From NCBI RefSeq assembly GCF_000166055.1, contig NC_014664.1:1079927-1143926 (forward strand): a DNA stretch of 64,000 bases, in the 5' to 3' direction. Under the pieces are notes generated by a model. That model did no database searches. It was given only the letters and a program-made list of their open reading frames with translations, and was not told where the DNA came from. Made by a program: the position numbers and the translations under genes. Source of the DNA: Rhodomicrobium vannielii ATCC 17100. GTDB taxonomy: Bacteria > Pseudomonadota > Alphaproteobacteria > Rhizobiales > Rhodomicrobiaceae. Below are positions 18,132 to 33,589 of the stretch, one piece after another; the stretch's first letter is position 1; each line of letters starts with the position of its first letter.

Positions 18132-18818
18132 TTACGCTGCCTCGGCAGCCGGCTGACCGATGTCAGACTCTTTTTTTTCCGCACCCTGCTGATCGGTCGC
18201 GGTCTGCGTCTCTCTATTTTCATTCTCATCTAAGCTCTGTGCGGCAAATGGCGCAAGAGCCGTTTTGAGGATTTCGGCAACCTTTTCCGCTTCCGGGACC
18301 GAACGCAACATCGGCTGCGTCGGCGAGACACGCCATGGCCTCGTATGAGGCCACAAGATGAGATAGGCGATGCGGTCTTTGCCGCTCGTTTCGAAAGCGA
18401 CGTCCGCGCAGCCGTTCGAATGCCTGTTCATGGCGACATTCTTGACGAGGCGGAGCGGCACATTGACGGCTTTGGTGAAGGCGATCCCGTAACGCAACAC
18501 CACACGCCGAGACGTTATCGTGTAGATCGTCGTCTTGGCTAGAAGCAGCGACCAGATCACCGCCATAGCGACAACGATACCGTTCAGAAGCGCGAGAAAG
18601 GCCGCGAGTTCGAACGCGTCCGAAACCGGCTTTCCGTCGAGAACGGGAACCAGAAGCCGCCACGCAATCAAAACCGCGAAGTAGAGCGTTATCGTGCGCA
18701 CGTGGCAGAGATGAACGGCCAGGGACCGCCATTTAGGCGACCCCTGCCAAAGGATTTTTTCATCCTCGGGAAGCTGGTACGGGAGTCCCCGTACCGGCTC
18801 GTAGTCGTATTCACTCAT
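18132..18818 (-). CDS. puhB: Photosynthetic complex assembly protein PuhB
   Basis: A 228-residue membrane protein beginning MSEYDYEPVRGLPYQLPEDEK, with two or three hydrophobic segments (about 45-65 and 75-105) and a PH-like cytoplasmic part containing YTITSRRVVLRYGIAF. PuhB is a reaction-centre assembly factor. The ATG at 18818 overlaps the puhA stop (ATGA); the frame is open upstream but that is the antisense-free shadow of puhA. The last 40 residues are acidic and low-complexity. Confidence 0.92.
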   Translation of the reverse strand: MSEYDYEPVRGLPYQLPEDEKILWQGSPKWRSLAVHLCHVRTITLYFAVLIAWRLLVPVLDGKPVSDAFELAAFLALLNGIVVAMAVIWSLLLAKTTIYTITSRRVVLRYGIAFTKAVNVPLRLVKNVAMNRHSNGCADVAFETSGKDRIAYLILWPHTRPWRVSPTQPMLRSVPEAEKVAEILKTALAPFAAQSLDENENRETQTATDQQGAEKKESDIGQPAAEAA

Positions 18819-19582
18819 AAAAGGGGCTCCTGGCGGGCCGGGGTGGCATACAGGATGCCGCCTGCGAAATACGCGCAGACCTTGTCTTCTTCGAGTCGCG
18901 TGATGCGATCCGGGTTGGCGAGCTTCGGCGCGTCTTCGATCTGGGCGCCGAGGATCGATTCGAGCACGACCTTCCCCTTGCCCTGGTCGATCTTGGACAG
19001 CGTGAAGGGCACGAGAACATTGCGGCCCTTCGGCGTCGTCACTTCGAGATAGCGGATGATGACTTCCGAACGGTCGAGCCACGCATCGCGGATCTTACCG
19101 GCCTTGACGCCATCGGCGCCGTAAACCGTGAAGCCGCGCGGGTCGCGGTCGTGCTCGTCGATCGCGTGGTCTGTGGCTACGCGCAGGGGAGCGATGCGGG
19201 TCAGACCGTCATAGGTCAGATCCGGAACGTCCTGACGCTGCACCCACGAAGCCGGGCCCACGCCGTCGATCATCGGGTTGCCGGTCGGCACATACGGCGA
19301 GCCGGGATGATTGGTGAGGGGCTTCAGCTTCAGGTCGCGTTGGGGCTTGGCTGGCTGAGGAGAGGTCGTCGTGCCGCCGTGGAAAAGACGGAAGATCTTT
19401 TTGTCCGGGATCGTGAGATAGCCGTCATTCTGCGGCTGGCCCGTCGATTCGTTGATGAGGGGATAACCCTCGCGCCGGTCTTCGCGGCGCAGGTAAAGGA
19501 TCAGAAGCGCGAAGAAGATCCAGAACGCGTACAACGTCACCTGGGCGACGTCGAGATGTGATGTCAGTGCGCCGGTTGGCAT
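18815..19582 (-). CDS. puhA: Photosynthetic reaction centre H subunit PuhA
   Basis: The 255-residue H subunit caps the cytoplasmic side of the reaction centre and helps proton delivery to QB. One membrane helix near the N-terminus (VAQVTLYAFWIFFALLILYL) is followed by the arginine- and acid-rich turn RREDRREGYPL typical of H subunits. The cytoplasmic PRC-barrel part contains HDRDPRGFTVYG. I start at the ATG at 19582 because GGAGG lies just upstream of it; a TTG at 19594 overlaps that ribosome site. The gap to lhaA is only 22 bases. Confidence 0.96.
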   Translation of the reverse strand: MPTGALTSHLDVAQVTLYAFWIFFALLILYLRREDRREGYPLINESTGQPQNDGYLTIPDKKIFRLFHGGTTTSPQPAKPQRDLKLKPLTNHPGSPYVPTGNPMIDGVGPASWVQRQDVPDLTYDGLTRIAPLRVATDHAIDEHDRDPRGFTVYGADGVKAGKIRDAWLDRSEVIIRYLEVTTPKGRNVLVPFTLSKIDQGKGKVVLESILGAQIEDAPKLANPDRITRLEEDKVCAYFAGGILYATPARQEPLL

Positions 19583-19604
19583 TAATACCTCCAAAGTTTT
19601 TTCT

Positions 19605-21260
19605 TCAACCCGGATAATCAGCTAGGCCGAATTGCGGCGGCTTTTGCCTTGATGCATTACCCGCTGTTCGCACCAGGGGGCCGATAGCCACGAGCGTCGC
19701 GAACAACAGGGCAATTTCGATATGATAGACAATGAGGTAACTTGTGTCTGTGCGCATTAGCGCCTCACCGAGGCTACCGTTCGCCGCAAGGGTCGCGCTA
19801 ACGTCGCGGATCGCGCCGCCGAGTGCAATTCCGCCTCCTGTCGCAGAGGCACCGACCGCACCCCACGCACCAAGCGCTAACCCCGCCTGAGAGGCTTTTG
19901 CAAGCTCCATCGCGGCGGTAAGCGTGCCTGCGGCAAAAAAGCCGCTGCCGAAACCGAGCGCAACGACACCCACTTCGAATAGGAGTGGTTCGCCGACGGG
20001 GGCGGAAAAAACGAAAGCGGTGAGTGCCAGGAGGCCGACCAATACACCTTGTGCGGCGAGCCGATGCGGGTTGGCGCCAGCGTCGAGTCGGCGCGCGGCA
20101 ATGGCGAGCGAAACGAGGGCGCCAAGTGCGAAAAACGCCGTCAACGCAGTGGTTTGCGCGACCGTCATACCGAGAACCTGACCGCCATAAGGCTCGATCA
20201 GGATGTCCTGCATGCTGAAGCCGACCGTACCGAGGCCCAACGCCACGAAAATGCGCTTCCAGTTGCCCGTCGCCATGAACGTGCGCCACGCTTCGCCGAA
20301 ATCGGGCTTCGGCTCGTCATCGGCGAGGCGGCGCGGCCTGCGCGGCTCCTGCTTCCACAGTGCGACAATATTCAGCACCATGGTCGTGAGCGCGGTGCCC
20401 TGAATCACCTCGATGAGCCGCAGCTGACTGAAATTCGTGAGGAGGTCGCCCAGAATCAGCGCGCTGACGCTCATGCCGATCAGCAGCATCACGTAGAGAA
20501 AGGCGACGACTCGCGGCCGCTTTTCAGCGGGCGAGAGATCCATTGCGAGCGCAAGCCCGGCTGTCTGAGTCGTATGCATGCCTGCGCCGACGAGCAAGAA
20601 TGCCAGCGCAGCGGCGAATTGTCCGAGAATCGGCGGTCCTTGCGTGTCGCCCGACAGCAGAATCAGCGCGAACGGCATGATGGCGAGCCCGCCGAATTGC
20701 AGCAGCGTGCCGAACCAGATATAGGGCACGCGCTTCCAGCCGAGCAGCGAGCGGTGCGTGTCGGACTTGAACCCGAGAAGTGCGCGGAACGGTGCGAAAA
20801 CCAGCGGGATCGCGATCATGAGCGCGACGAGCCACGCCGGCACGCCGAGGTCGAGAATCATGATGCGGTTCAGCGTGCCGTTGACGAGCACCAGCGCCAT
20901 GCCGACCGTCACCTGAAACAGCGAAAGGCGCAGAAGCCGGTGCAGCGGAAGTTGCGGCGTGGCCGCGTCCGCGAAGGGCAGGAATTTCGGTCCGAGGCCC
21001 TTCAGGAAGAGGTACGCCCCGCTTGGGTGCGTGGCCGATGTGCCCCGCTTGGCTTCGGACGCGACAGCAGCTTGCGACTGATTCGCGGCCGAATCCTTCG
21101 CGCCAGCGCTCTCGATTGCGTCTCCCCCGCGATGCGGAGGAGCCTCGGCGGGTTGCGTCGTGAAAGAAGCGGCCGGATCGCGCAGGGCGCAGGGATCTTC
21201 CGGCGCCTCTTTCGAAGTTCCGGGCGTTTCCACGTTCCTATGACCGCCGACATCCGTCAC
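19605..21260 (-). CDS. lhaA: Light-harvesting 1 assembly protein LhaA (PucC family)
   Basis: A 551-residue transporter-like protein of the PucC/BCD family with about twelve hydrophobic segments between residues 110 and 535. It starts with GTG in an overlap with the bchM stop. Family stretches include FQVTVGMALVLVNGTLNRIMI near residue 115 and IWFGTLLQFGGLAIMPFA. In other purple bacteria LhaA is needed for LH1 assembly, possibly delivering bacteriochlorophyll. The first 85 or so residues are polar, Ala/Ser/Glu-rich and absent from the compact family core. Confidence 0.93.
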   Translation of the reverse strand: MTDVGGHRNVETPGTSKEAPEDPCALRDPAASFTTQPAEAPPHRGGDAIESAGAKDSAANQSQAAVASEAKRGTSATHPSGAYLFLKGLGPKFLPFADAATPQLPLHRLLRLSLFQVTVGMALVLVNGTLNRIMILDLGVPAWLVALMIAIPLVFAPFRALLGFKSDTHRSLLGWKRVPYIWFGTLLQFGGLAIMPFALILLSGDTQGPPILGQFAAALAFLLVGAGMHTTQTAGLALAMDLSPAEKRPRVVAFLYVMLLIGMSVSALILGDLLTNFSQLRLIEVIQGTALTTMVLNIVALWKQEPRRPRRLADDEPKPDFGEAWRTFMATGNWKRIFVALGLGTVGFSMQDILIEPYGGQVLGMTVAQTTALTAFFALGALVSLAIAARRLDAGANPHRLAAQGVLVGLLALTAFVFSAPVGEPLLFEVGVVALGFGSGFFAAGTLTAAMELAKASQAGLALGAWGAVGASATGGGIALGGAIRDVSATLAANGSLGEALMRTDTSYLIVYHIEIALLFATLVAIGPLVRTAGNASRQKPPQFGLADYPG

Positions 21261-21954
21261 GAGGCAGACAACTCCATCGCATTCGAGGTGTAGAACCCGT
21301 TCACGATTCGCTCCGAGCGCCCCTGTGCAAAGCCCGCGAGGCGACTATCCTTCGCGATCATCCCTGAAAGTTTGGCTTCCGCAATAGGTTCGATGGCTGG
21401 CGACCGATCCGAGCGGGGGAAAAGTTTGCCCGCGCTGTGCATGACCGAGAGCGCAAGCGTCCTCGGGGCGAAAGTAAAGAGCACCTTCTGGTCGGCGAGA
21501 GCCGCGAGGCCCGAAAGCGCGCTCACAAGGTCGTCGGCCTTGTAATGGATGAGCGAGTCCATCGCGACGCAGAAGTCGTAGCGGCCGCGCGAAGCATCCA
21601 GCATATCGCCGGAGTAGAACTCGATGCGGTCGGCGACATCTTCAGGCATGCGCTCCTGAGCGATGCCGACGAGCGTCGGGGACAGGTCCACCGCCACGAC
21701 ATGCGCGCCGCGCCGCGCCGCTTCCACCGAGAGAAGCCCCGTGCCGCAACCCGCGTCGAGAAGGCGCGCGCCGGAGAGGTCGTCGGGAAGCCAGCTCATG
21801 AGAGTCGCGCGCATGCGGTCGCGACCCGCGCGAACCGTCGCGCGCACGCCGCTGACGGGGGCATCCGCCGTCAGCTTCGCCCACGCATCCGCCGCCGTCC
21901 TGTCGAAATAGGTCTTAAGGTCGTGGCGGCGATCGAGGTAGGACTGCGTCGTCA

Positions 21955-21955
<1 letters not shown>
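21257..21955 (-). CDS. bchM: Magnesium-protoporphyrin IX methyltransferase BchM
   Basis: A 232-residue S-adenosylmethionine-dependent methyltransferase that esterifies Mg-protoporphyrin IX. The SAM-binding motif is LLDAGCGTGLLSVEAARRGA, followed by VVAVDLSP. It begins MTTQSYLDRRHDLKTYFDRTA, as BchM does. Its start overlaps the bchL stop by one base and its stop overlaps the lhaA GTG, so the three are tightly coupled. The substrate comes from the magnesium chelatase subunit BchH encoded just upstream. Confidence 0.96.
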
Positions 21956-26637
<4,682 letters not shown>

Positions 26638-26663
<26 letters not shown>

Positions 26664-28206
26664 CGTAAAGTGTCTCTACCGTGATGTTCGAGATGCCTTT
26701 TTCGGCGGCGTAGCGCTCAGTGTTCCGTTTCGCTTTGCCGCGAACGAAAAAAGGAATTTTGCGAAGCTCGGCCTCGGCGTCAGCGAGCCATACGAGCGCG
26801 GACGGCGTGGCGGGTGTGTCGGCGAGCGCGACCTCTGCCGGGGCAGCGACCGCGAGTTCCCGCGCGGCAGGCGCTTCCTTCGGGGCTTGCGGCGCGGCGC
26901 CGAGATGCGAGGGGGCCTCCTGAAACTCGAAGTCCTCGCGGAACATGCGAAGCAAATGCTCCTCAAGGCCCATCATGAGCGGATGCACCCAAGTGTCGAA
27001 CAGCACGTTCGCGCCTTCGAATCCCATCTGCGGCGAGTAGCGCGCGGGGAAATCCTGCACATGGACGGGTGCGGAGATCACGGCGCACGGAATCCCGAGG
27101 CGCTTGGCGATATGCCGCTCCATCTGCGTACCGAGCACGAGTTCCGGGTTGCTGTCGCGCACCGCGGCTTCGACTTCGAGGTAATCGTCGGTGATCAGCG
27201 GCTCGACGCCATATTCGGCGGCGGCGGCGCGGATCTCGCGGGCGAATTCGCGGCTGTAGGTGCCGAGGCCGACGACCTGGAAGCCGAGTTCCTTCGAGGC
27301 CACCCGGGCGGCGGCGAGCGCATGCGTCGCGTCGCCGAAGATGAAGACGCGCTTGCCGGTGAGATACGTCGAGTCGACCGAGCGCGAGTACCACGGCAAC
27401 CGCGTGCGCTCCGGCACGTCGGCGGAGACGCCGGCGATCTGCGCGACCTCGGCGATGAAGGCGCGCGTCGCGTTCACGCCGATGGGAACGGTCTTCGTAT
27501 AGGGCTGCTTGAACGCGCGCTCCAGCCATTGGGCGGCAGACAGCGCATGTTCGGGATAGAGCACGAGGTTGAAATCGGCATCCGGGATGCGCTGGATGTC
27601 GGCGGGCGAGGCTCCGAGCGGCGCCACCACATTGACGCCGATGCCCATGCTGTCGAGGAGGCGCGTGATTTCGACGATGTCGTCGCGATGGCGGAAGCCC
27701 AGAGCGGTCGGGCCGAGCAGGTTCGCGAGCGGTCGCTCGTTCTTCGGGCGCTCCTGCCCCTGACGGGGTGACGCCAGCGTGCGAACGATGCGGTAGAAGG
27801 TTTCGGCCGCGCCCCAGTTCTCTTTCTTCTGATAGGCGGGCAGTTCGAGCGGGATCACGGGAACGGGCAAGCGCAGCGCGTCGGCGAGGCCGCCTGGGTC
27901 GTCCTGGATGAGTTCGGCCGTACATGACGAGCCGACAAGCATCGCCTGAGGCTTGAACCGCTCATACGCATCGGCGAGCGCCGACTGAAAAAGCTCCGCC
28001 GTGTCGGTGCCGAGATCGCGCGCCTGAAATGTCGTGTAGGTGACGGGCGGACGCTTGTCGCGACGCTCGATCATCGTGAACAGAAGGTCGGCGTATGTGT
28101 CGCCCTGCGGCGCATGAAGGACATAATGCACGCCCGTCATCGCGGTCGCGACGCGCATCGCTCCGATATGCGGGGGGCCTTCATAGGTCCATACGGTAAG
28201 TTGCAT
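26638..28206 (-). CDS. bchB: Light-independent protochlorophyllide reductase subunit B (BchB)
   Basis: The 522-residue NifK-like subunit forms the catalytic tetramer with BchN. Near the N-terminus it has [20 protein letters not shown] and [15 protein letters not shown], with the cluster ligand cysteine. The C-terminal PCP-reductase-like part ends in [19 protein letters not shown]. Between them an Ala/Pro-rich linker (about residues 420-460) is low in complexity. It begins three bases after bchN. Confidence 0.97.
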
Positions 28207-28209
28207 CCG

Positions 28210-30011
<1,802 letters not shown>

Positions 30012-30400
30012 GCGCTATCCCCACATCATGTCGGTGGCATTTAGAACTGCTGTCAATCGACTGTCAACAAAACTTGACGTAAAGTCCGATTTACAGTTAC
30101 CTTAAGCTGCGTCGTTCGGAGAGCCCTGCGTGACGGTGGGCTAGCGGCTCGTTGAATTCGTTTGATGAGGCGCACCCCTTTAGCTTAAGCCTCACCCAAG
30201 TTTCAACCCGTCGTGGTTGCGGGCCGGGTTGCTAGGCCGGGCTTGAAGATCGTGTCACTTATCGCTGGCAGGAGGAAAAGGCAAGCAGACGTGAAGGCGC
30301 AGGATCTCGCGCTCATCGCGATCGCGGTTCGTCCGGACGACTTGCCAAACGATGAGAGGGTGAGACCATTTCACAGCTTCTTGTTGCTCTTCATGCCGAC
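30012..30400. promoter_or_regulatory. Divergent control region between bchF and ppaA/aerR
   Basis: This 389-base gap separates the two divergent photosynthesis transcription units. It is AT-rich close to bchF, where two PpsR-like sites sit (30062-30095). The part nearer ppaA contains an open frame (30213 onwards) that runs through the ppaA start in another phase and looks like a shadow. No ATG, GTG or TTG exists in the ppaA frame between its upstream stop at 30353 and 30401. Confidence 0.55.
30062..30095. promoter_or_regulatory. Tandem near-consensus PpsR/CrtJ operators upstream of bchF
   Basis: TGTCAACAAAACTTGACG (30062-30079) is TGT-N12-ACG and CGTAAAGTCCGATTTACA (30078-30095) is CGT-N12-ACA. 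Each differs by one base from the PpsR consensus TGT-N12-ACA. They share a two-base centre, so the pair is symmetrical and ends in perfect TGT and ACA. The site begins about 50 bases before the bchF start, as expected for repression of the bchF operon by PpsR in oxygen. Confidence 0.5.
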
Positions 30401-31099
30401 ATGCCCAAGCCCGCAGCAGCAGGCATGGCAGAATTCACACCCGGCGACATCGAGCGCTTCACTTCTCTTCTTCTGTCGCCCGACGGCGCGGGAGCGGCTG
30501 CCTTCGTCGACCGCACTCGCAGGGAGGGCCACGAGGTTGAGGCCATCCTTCTCGACCTGTTCGGGCCTGCGGCAGTTCGTCTCGGCCATCTCTGGGAGTC
30601 GGATCGCTGCGGTTTCGCGCAGGTCACGATCGCAGCTTCGCGCCTTCGGGAACTGCTGCGAACACGGGCCGTTTCCTTTGAAAACAACGTTCACGTGTGG
30701 CATCACGGCCGCCGCGCGCTTCTCGCCTCGACGCCCGGCGATCAACACTCACTGGGTTTGTTCGTGGTCGAATCTTTTTTTCGTCGCGATGGCTGGGATG
30801 TGTACGGGGGCCAGATTGACTCGAGCGATGAAATTACCCACTTAGTCGACAGGCAATGGTTCGCCGTCGCCGGATTTTCTCTCAGTTCAGAGCGATTCCT
30901 GGATCGGCTTTCGTCGCTGATCCGAAGCGTCCGGCGGCACTCGTGCAACCGCGATATAGGCGTGCTTGTAGGCGGCGCAGCGTTTCTTCAGCGGCCCGAT
31001 CTGGTGGGACAGGTCGGAGCTGACGCATTTGCCCCCGACGGGCGCTTGGCTGTGTCACGCGCACGGGCTTTGCTCGCGCACAAGCCTCTGCGCAATTAG
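30401..31099 (+). CDS. ppaA: Cobalamin-binding photosynthesis regulator PpaA/AerR
   Basis: A 232-residue protein with the B12-binding domain of the AerR/PpaA group. The motif TPGDQHSLG (His116) corresponds to the cobalamin-ligating His of this family, and LFGPAAVRLGHLWESDRCGFAQVT belongs to the upstream helical domain. AerR modulates the repressor CrtJ/PpsR, whose gene follows 26 bases downstream. The ATG at 30401 has no clear Shine-Dalgarno sequence; Met9 (30425) or a non-standard upstream start are alternatives. Confidence 0.88.
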   Translation: MPKPAAAGMAEFTPGDIERFTSLLLSPDGAGAAAFVDRTRREGHEVEAILLDLFGPAAVRLGHLWESDRCGFAQVTIAASRLRELLRTRAVSFENNVHVWHHGRRALLASTPGDQHSLGLFVVESFFRRDGWDVYGGQIDSSDEITHLVDRQWFAVAGFSLSSERFLDRLSSLIRSVRRHSCNRDIGVLVGGAAFLQRPDLVGQVGADAFAPDGRLAVSRARALLAHKPLRN

Positions 31100-31125
31100 C
31101 GAGGCGAGAGGATATTGGCGCAACA

Positions 31126-32571
31126 ATGGAGATCCTGGTCTCTCGCACCGTGAACTCGTTTCAATCACCGAAGAAGTCGCTTGGTTCGCTGAACGCAAGC
31201 GTCGTCGCACGGCTGATTTCCGCCGCGGCCGATGTCGCGCTCGTTGTCGACAAGAGCGGCATCGTCAAAGACATCGCGGTGGGCAGCGAGGATCTTGTCA
31301 ACGCCGGTTTCGGCGAATGGATCGGTGTGTCCTGGGTCGACACGGTAACGCCGGAAAGCCGTCACAAGATCGAGGAGCTGCTGCGCGAGGCCGCGCTCAA
31401 GGTTCCCACGCGGTGGCGCGAAGTCAACCACACGGCGCCGGGCGGCGACCTCGTCCCGGTGCGCTATTCGGTCATCCAGATCCGCCCCGACGGACGCGTC
31501 GTTGCCTTCGGACGCGACCTTCGCGCGCTGGCGAGTCTCCAGCAGCAGCTTGTCGACGCGCAGCTTTCGATCGAGCGCGATTATGCGCGGCTCAGGCAGT
31601 CCGAGCTTCGCTACCGGCTGCTCTTCCAGATCGCTTCCGAGGCCATCGTCATCGCCGACGCCTGGTCCGGCCGCATCACCGAGGTGAACCCGGCCGCGCA
31701 GACGCTGATCGGCGAATCCTCGAAAAAGCTCACCGCGCAGACGCTCGCCGATCTCGTCGATCCGGCCGACGCGGCCGCGCTTCAGGATCTTCTCGCGACG
31801 GTTCGATCCACGGGCGTCGGCGACAATGTCGTCGTACGGCTCGCCGGTCTCGATCGGCGGTTCACCTTTTCCAGCTCGTTCTTCCGGCAAGGAGCCAGCG
31901 CGTTCATTCTCGCGCGAATTGCGCCCGTCGACCCCGATGTCTGCGAATGCATGCCCGGCAAGACGGGGACGCTCGACCGGATTCTCGAACGCCTGCCCGA
32001 AGGTTTCGTCATGACCGACGCCGATGGGCGGGTGATTTCGGCGAACACGGCGTTCCTCGACCTGGCGCAGCTTTCCAATCCCGAGCAGGCGCAGGGCCAC
32101 GCGCTCGAAAACTGGCTCGGCCGCTCCGGCGTCGACATGAATGTGCTGATGGCGAACCTGCGCGAGCACGGCTCCGTGCGCGGCTTCCCGACCATCGTGA
32201 ACGGCGCCTATGGCTCGCTCGAAGATGTCGAAGTGTCTGCCGTGTCCGTGCCGAACGGGCAACAGCCCTGTTTCGGCTTCGTGATCCGCTCATCCGCGAC
32301 GCGCGCCGCCCAGCAGAAGGCCGCGCGTCCGGCAAATCTGGCGCGCTCCGTCGACCAGCTCACCGAACTCGTCGGTCGGGTTTCGCTGAAAGACCTCGTG
32401 CGCGAATCGAGCGACCTCATCGAGAAGCTCTGTATCGAGGCCGCGCTTGAGCTCACCGGCGACAACCGCGCCTCGGCCGCCGAAATGCTGGGGCTGTCTC
32501 GCCAGAGCCTGTATGTGAAGCTTCGCCGCTACGGCCTCGGCGATCTGCAGCCGGAAGGCAGCGGCGAGTAA
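31126..32571 (+). CDS. ppsR: Aerobic repressor of photosynthesis genes PpsR/CrtJ
   Basis: A 481-residue transcription factor. The N-terminal region (about 25-140), a PAS domain after a Q-linker helix (about 160-270) and a second PAS domain (about 285-395) precede a Fis-type helix-turn-helix at the C-terminus (DNRASAAEMLGLSRQSLYVKLRRYG). Cys436 in EKLCIEAALELTG is at the position of the redox-active cysteine of CrtJ/PpsR; further cysteines are 273, 275 and 382. It represses bch, puf and crt operons under oxygen by binding TGT-N12-ACA, and such a site lies before bchG just downstream. Confidence 0.95.
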   Translation: MEILVSRTVNSFQSPKKSLGSLNASVVARLISAAADVALVVDKSGIVKDIAVGSEDLVNAGFGEWIGVSWVDTVTPESRHKIEELLREAALKVPTRWREVNHTAPGGDLVPVRYSVIQIRPDGRVVAFGRDLRALASLQQQLVDAQLSIERDYARLRQSELRYRLLFQIASEAIVIADAWSGRITEVNPAAQTLIGESSKKLTAQTLADLVDPADAAALQDLLATVRSTGVGDNVVVRLAGLDRRFTFSSSFFRQGASAFILARIAPVDPDVCECMPGKTGTLDRILERLPEGFVMTDADGRVISANTAFLDLAQLSNPEQAQGHALENWLGRSGVDMNVLMANLREHGSVRGFPTIVNGAYGSLEDVEVSAVSVPNGQQPCFGFVIRSSATRAAQQKAARPANLARSVDQLTELVGRVSLKDLVRESSDLIEKLCIEAALELTGDNRASAAEMLGLSRQSLYVKLRRYGLGDLQPEGSGE

Positions 32572-32657
32572 CAGGGCACGCCCGACGCACCGAAAATCAG
32601 CGGCTTCCCGACAAGCTTCAGCCGGATAGGGTTTTTTGCCTCACAGCCCTCACGGCC

Positions 32658-32675
32658 TGTAAACCCAAATTGACA
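32658..32675. promoter_or_regulatory. Perfect PpsR/CrtJ operator upstream of bchG
   Basis: TGTAAACCCAAATTGACA matches the consensus TGT-N12-ACA exactly. It lies 30 bases before the bchG ATG and 86 bases after the ppsR stop, so it probably covers the bchG promoter and allows ppsR to control the block it precedes. Confidence 0.7.
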
Positions 32676-32704
32676 GGCGTCGATGTAAAATCTAGTGTCC
32701 GGCC

Positions 32705-33583
32705 ATGAACCGGCCTGACTTTGCAACCATCCTCGAATACATGAAGCCCATCACGTGGTTTGCACCCATGTGGGCTTTCGGCTGTGGACTGATCTCATCA
32801 GGCTTCAGCTTCGGCAGCAATTGGCAAATCGTGGTCGCGGGCGTGTTGCTCGCGGGGCCCATGGTCTGTGGCACAAGCCAGGCCGTCAACGACTGGTACG
32901 ATCGCCACGTCGACGCCATCAACGAGCCGAATCGGCCAATCCCGTCCGGGCGACTGCCCGGAAACTGGGGCTTCTATATTTCCGTCACATGGACGATCCT
33001 CTCGTTGATCCTGGCGACCACGCTCGGTTTCTGGGGTTTCGCAGCGGCAACCCTCGGCCTCATCCTCGCGTGGATGTACAGCGCGCCGCCCTTCCGCCTG
33101 AAGCAGAACGGCTGGTGGGGGAATCTCGCGTGCGGGCTCGCCTATGAAGGGCTGCCATGGATCACGGCTGCCGCCATCATCGCGGCTGCCCTGCCCGACT
33201 GGCGCATCCTGACCGTCGCGCTTCTTTATAGCCTCGGCGCGCATGGCATCATGACGCTGAACGACTTCAAGTCCGTCGAGGGCGACATCAAGATGGGCGT
33301 GCGCTCCCTGCCCGTGCAGCTCGGCGTTCGCAAGGCGGCGTGGCTCGCCTGCGTCGTCATGGCACTGCCGCAGGTGATCGTGATCGGCCTGCTCTTCTCC
33401 TGGAATAGCCCTTGGCATGCGGGCATGGTTTCGGCGCTTCTCGTCGTGCAGTTCGTGCTGATGCGCCGGTTCCTCGGAAATCCCCGCGAACAGGCCATCT
33501 GGTACAACGCCACCGGCACCACCCTTTATGTTCTCGGCATGCTCGTCACCGCTTTCGCATTGCGTCCGCTGTTGCAGGGTTAA
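32705..33583 (+). CDS. bchG: Bacteriochlorophyll synthase (geranylgeranyl transferase) BchG
   Basis: A UbiA-family membrane prenyltransferase of 292 residues that attaches geranylgeranyl to bacteriochlorophyllide a. The Asp-rich substrate motif is NDWYDRHVDAINEPNRPIPS near residue 61, and a second acidic motif is NDFKSVEGDIKMG near residue 185. Around eight membrane helices are visible. The PucC-family gene starts six bases downstream. Confidence 0.96.
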   Translation: MNRPDFATILEYMKPITWFAPMWAFGCGLISSGFSFGSNWQIVVAGVLLAGPMVCGTSQAVNDWYDRHVDAINEPNRPIPSGRLPGNWGFYISVTWTILSLILATTLGFWGFAAATLGLILAWMYSAPPFRLKQNGWWGNLACGLAYEGLPWITAAAIIAAALPDWRILTVALLYSLGAHGIMTLNDFKSVEGDIKMGVRSLPVQLGVRKAAWLACVVMALPQVIVIGLLFSWNSPWHAGMVSALLVVQFVLMRRFLGNPREQAIWYNATGTTLYVLGMLVTAFALRPLLQG

Positions 33584-33589
33584 ATGTAA

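Noticed and set aside
30051-30069. Third PpsR-like site TGT...ACA before bchF
   Set aside because: The spacing is 13 bases instead of 12, which breaks the consensus.
30213-30845. 210-codon plus-strand frame overlapping ppaA
   Set aside because: It is out of phase with the clear B12-binding protein and has shadow-like Ser/Arg composition.
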